From Billgrantia pellis (GTDB lineage: Bacteria > Pseudomonadota > Gammaproteobacteria > Pseudomonadales > Halomonadaceae): DNA of 64,000 nucleotides. The stretch is from assembly GCF_008297955.1 (NCBI RefSeq), contig NZ_VTPY01000005.1, positions 124,001 to 188,000 of the forward strand. The letters are read 5' to 3'. The stretch's first letter is position 1. Every line of letters starts with the position of its first letter. The notes under the pieces were generated by a model. It did not search any database. It saw only the letters and a list, made by a program, of their open reading frames with translations, and was not told where the DNA came from. Both the position numbers and the translations under genes were made by a program. Below are positions 63,382 through 64,000 of the stretch, one piece after another.

Positions 63382-64000
63382 ATGATCACACTGCATACGC
63401 GTGCCTGGTGGCGCGCCACCCTGGCGCTCTGCCTGGGTTCCATCCTCGTCTTCGTCAATCTCTATGCGCCGCAGCCGCTGCTGCCGGACCTGCGCCAGGC
63501 CTATGGAGTCTCGACGCTGGGAATCAGCTTGATCATGTCGGTCGCCACCCTGTCGCTTGCCGGCGCACTGCTGGTCTTCGGCCCGCTGTCGGACGCCATT
63601 GGTCGTGGTGCCATCATGCGCGTGACCCTGTTGATGGCGGGACTGTGCTCGTTGGCGCTGGCCTGCGCGCCTAACTACGAAACGTTGCTGGCACTGCGGT
63701 TGGTACAGGGGTTCGTTCTCGGTGGGCTGCCGGCAGTGGCCATTGCCTGGATGGGGGATGAGTTCGATCGGCGGGCGCTGCTCTCGGCCGTGGGGCTCTA
63801 TATCGGGGCCAACACGCTGGGCGGCATCGGGGGCCGCCTGATAGGCGGCAGTATCGGCGAAATGGGCGGGGCCAGCATCGGCTTTCTGGCGGTGGGAGGC
63901 GTGACCCTGGTCGGAGTGGCGTTGTTCTGGAAGCTGCTGCCACCGCCCCGCCAGTTCACCCCGCGCCGTTTCGAGTTGGGCGCGGCATTGTCGGACCTGG
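63382..64000 (+). CDS. MFS transporter, N-terminal part, cut by window end
   Basis: The first 206 codons of a major facilitator protein, from the ATG at 63382 directly after an in-frame stop. It starts MITLHTRAWWRATLALCLGS and shows FVNLYAPQPLLPDLRQAYGV, the motif FGPLSDAIGRGAIMRVTLLM, and RLVQGFVLGGLPAVAIAWMG. About six membrane helices are present. The NLYAPQPLLP pattern is typical of the YnfM-like/arabinose-efflux-type branch. The divergent LysR gene probably controls it. Substrate unknown. Confidence 0.88.
   Translation, partial: MITLHTRAWWRATLALCLGSILVFVNLYAPQPLLPDLRQAYGVSTLGISLIMSVATLSLAGALLVFGPLSDAIGRGAIMRVTLLMAGLCSLALACAPNYETLLALRLVQGFVLGGLPAVAIAWMGDEFDRRALLSAVGLYIGANTLGGIGGRLIGGSIGEMGGASIGFLAVGGVTLVGVALFWKLLPPPRQFTPRRFELGAALSDL

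Overview
The window looks like a chromosome segment of a moderately halophilic gammaproteobacterium, most likely Halomonas or a close relative. The grounds are the high GC, the gltX/tRNA-Ala/tRNA-Glu block, the gltA - sdhCDAB - sucAB - lpd - sucCD cluster, and the gene styles of rnb, ycjXF, gabDT and katE. This assignment is inference from gene content; no 16S gene is present.

Region 1 (1 to about 14.3 kb) is part of a P2-family prophage. On the minus strand, from right to left, lie O-N-M-L-X, holin, SAR endolysin, lysB/lysC-type spanins, R-S, V-(orphan)-W-J-I and the first 78 codons of the tail fibre. On the plus strand lie P-Q and a Dam methylase. A higBA-type toxin-antitoxin cassette with its own operator and terminator sits inside the late operon between S and V. 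Beyond dam there is a P2-like cos candidate, an AT-rich stretch with nine copies of a GGTAAT(G) motif, and the 5' piece of a tyrosine integrase. No repressor, Cox or replication gene is seen, so the element may be defective, or its early region may lie outside the window.

Region 2 (14.3 to 20.3 kb) is a patchwork of small accessory genes. It holds a secreted 154-residue protein, a guanidinium exporter under a clear guanidine-II (mini-ykkC) riboswitch, a micro-operon with a 48-residue zinc ribbon, and a tandem pair of membrane-anchored paralogues with four identically spaced cysteines. A DksA/TraR-type protein, a lipoprotein and an XRE regulator follow.

Region 3 (21.0 to 37.8 kb) is core metabolism: gltX, tRNA-Ala(GGC), tRNA-Glu(TTC), an HIBADH-family dehydrogenase, then citrate synthase divergent from sdhCDAB-sucAB-lpd-sucCD. 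Together these encode citrate synthase, succinate dehydrogenase, the whole 2-oxoglutarate dehydrogenase complex and succinyl-CoA synthetase. The E2 subunit has two lipoyl domains where one is usual.

Region 4 (37.8 to 43.2 kb) is a type I secretion locus. A large beta-helix/RTX protein diverges from an inner-membrane ABC exporter and its HlyD adaptor; no TolC gene is adjacent.

Region 5 (43.3 to 64 kb) is mixed housekeeping and stress: RNase II, a HAD phosphatase, UspA, YcjX-YcjF, an MFS transporter with a GlxA-type AraC regulator, small membrane proteins, an outer-membrane barrel, KatE, gabD-gabT, a large DUF1266-type protein, an NlpC/P60 lipoprotein, and a LysR regulator divergent from an MFS gene cut by the window end.
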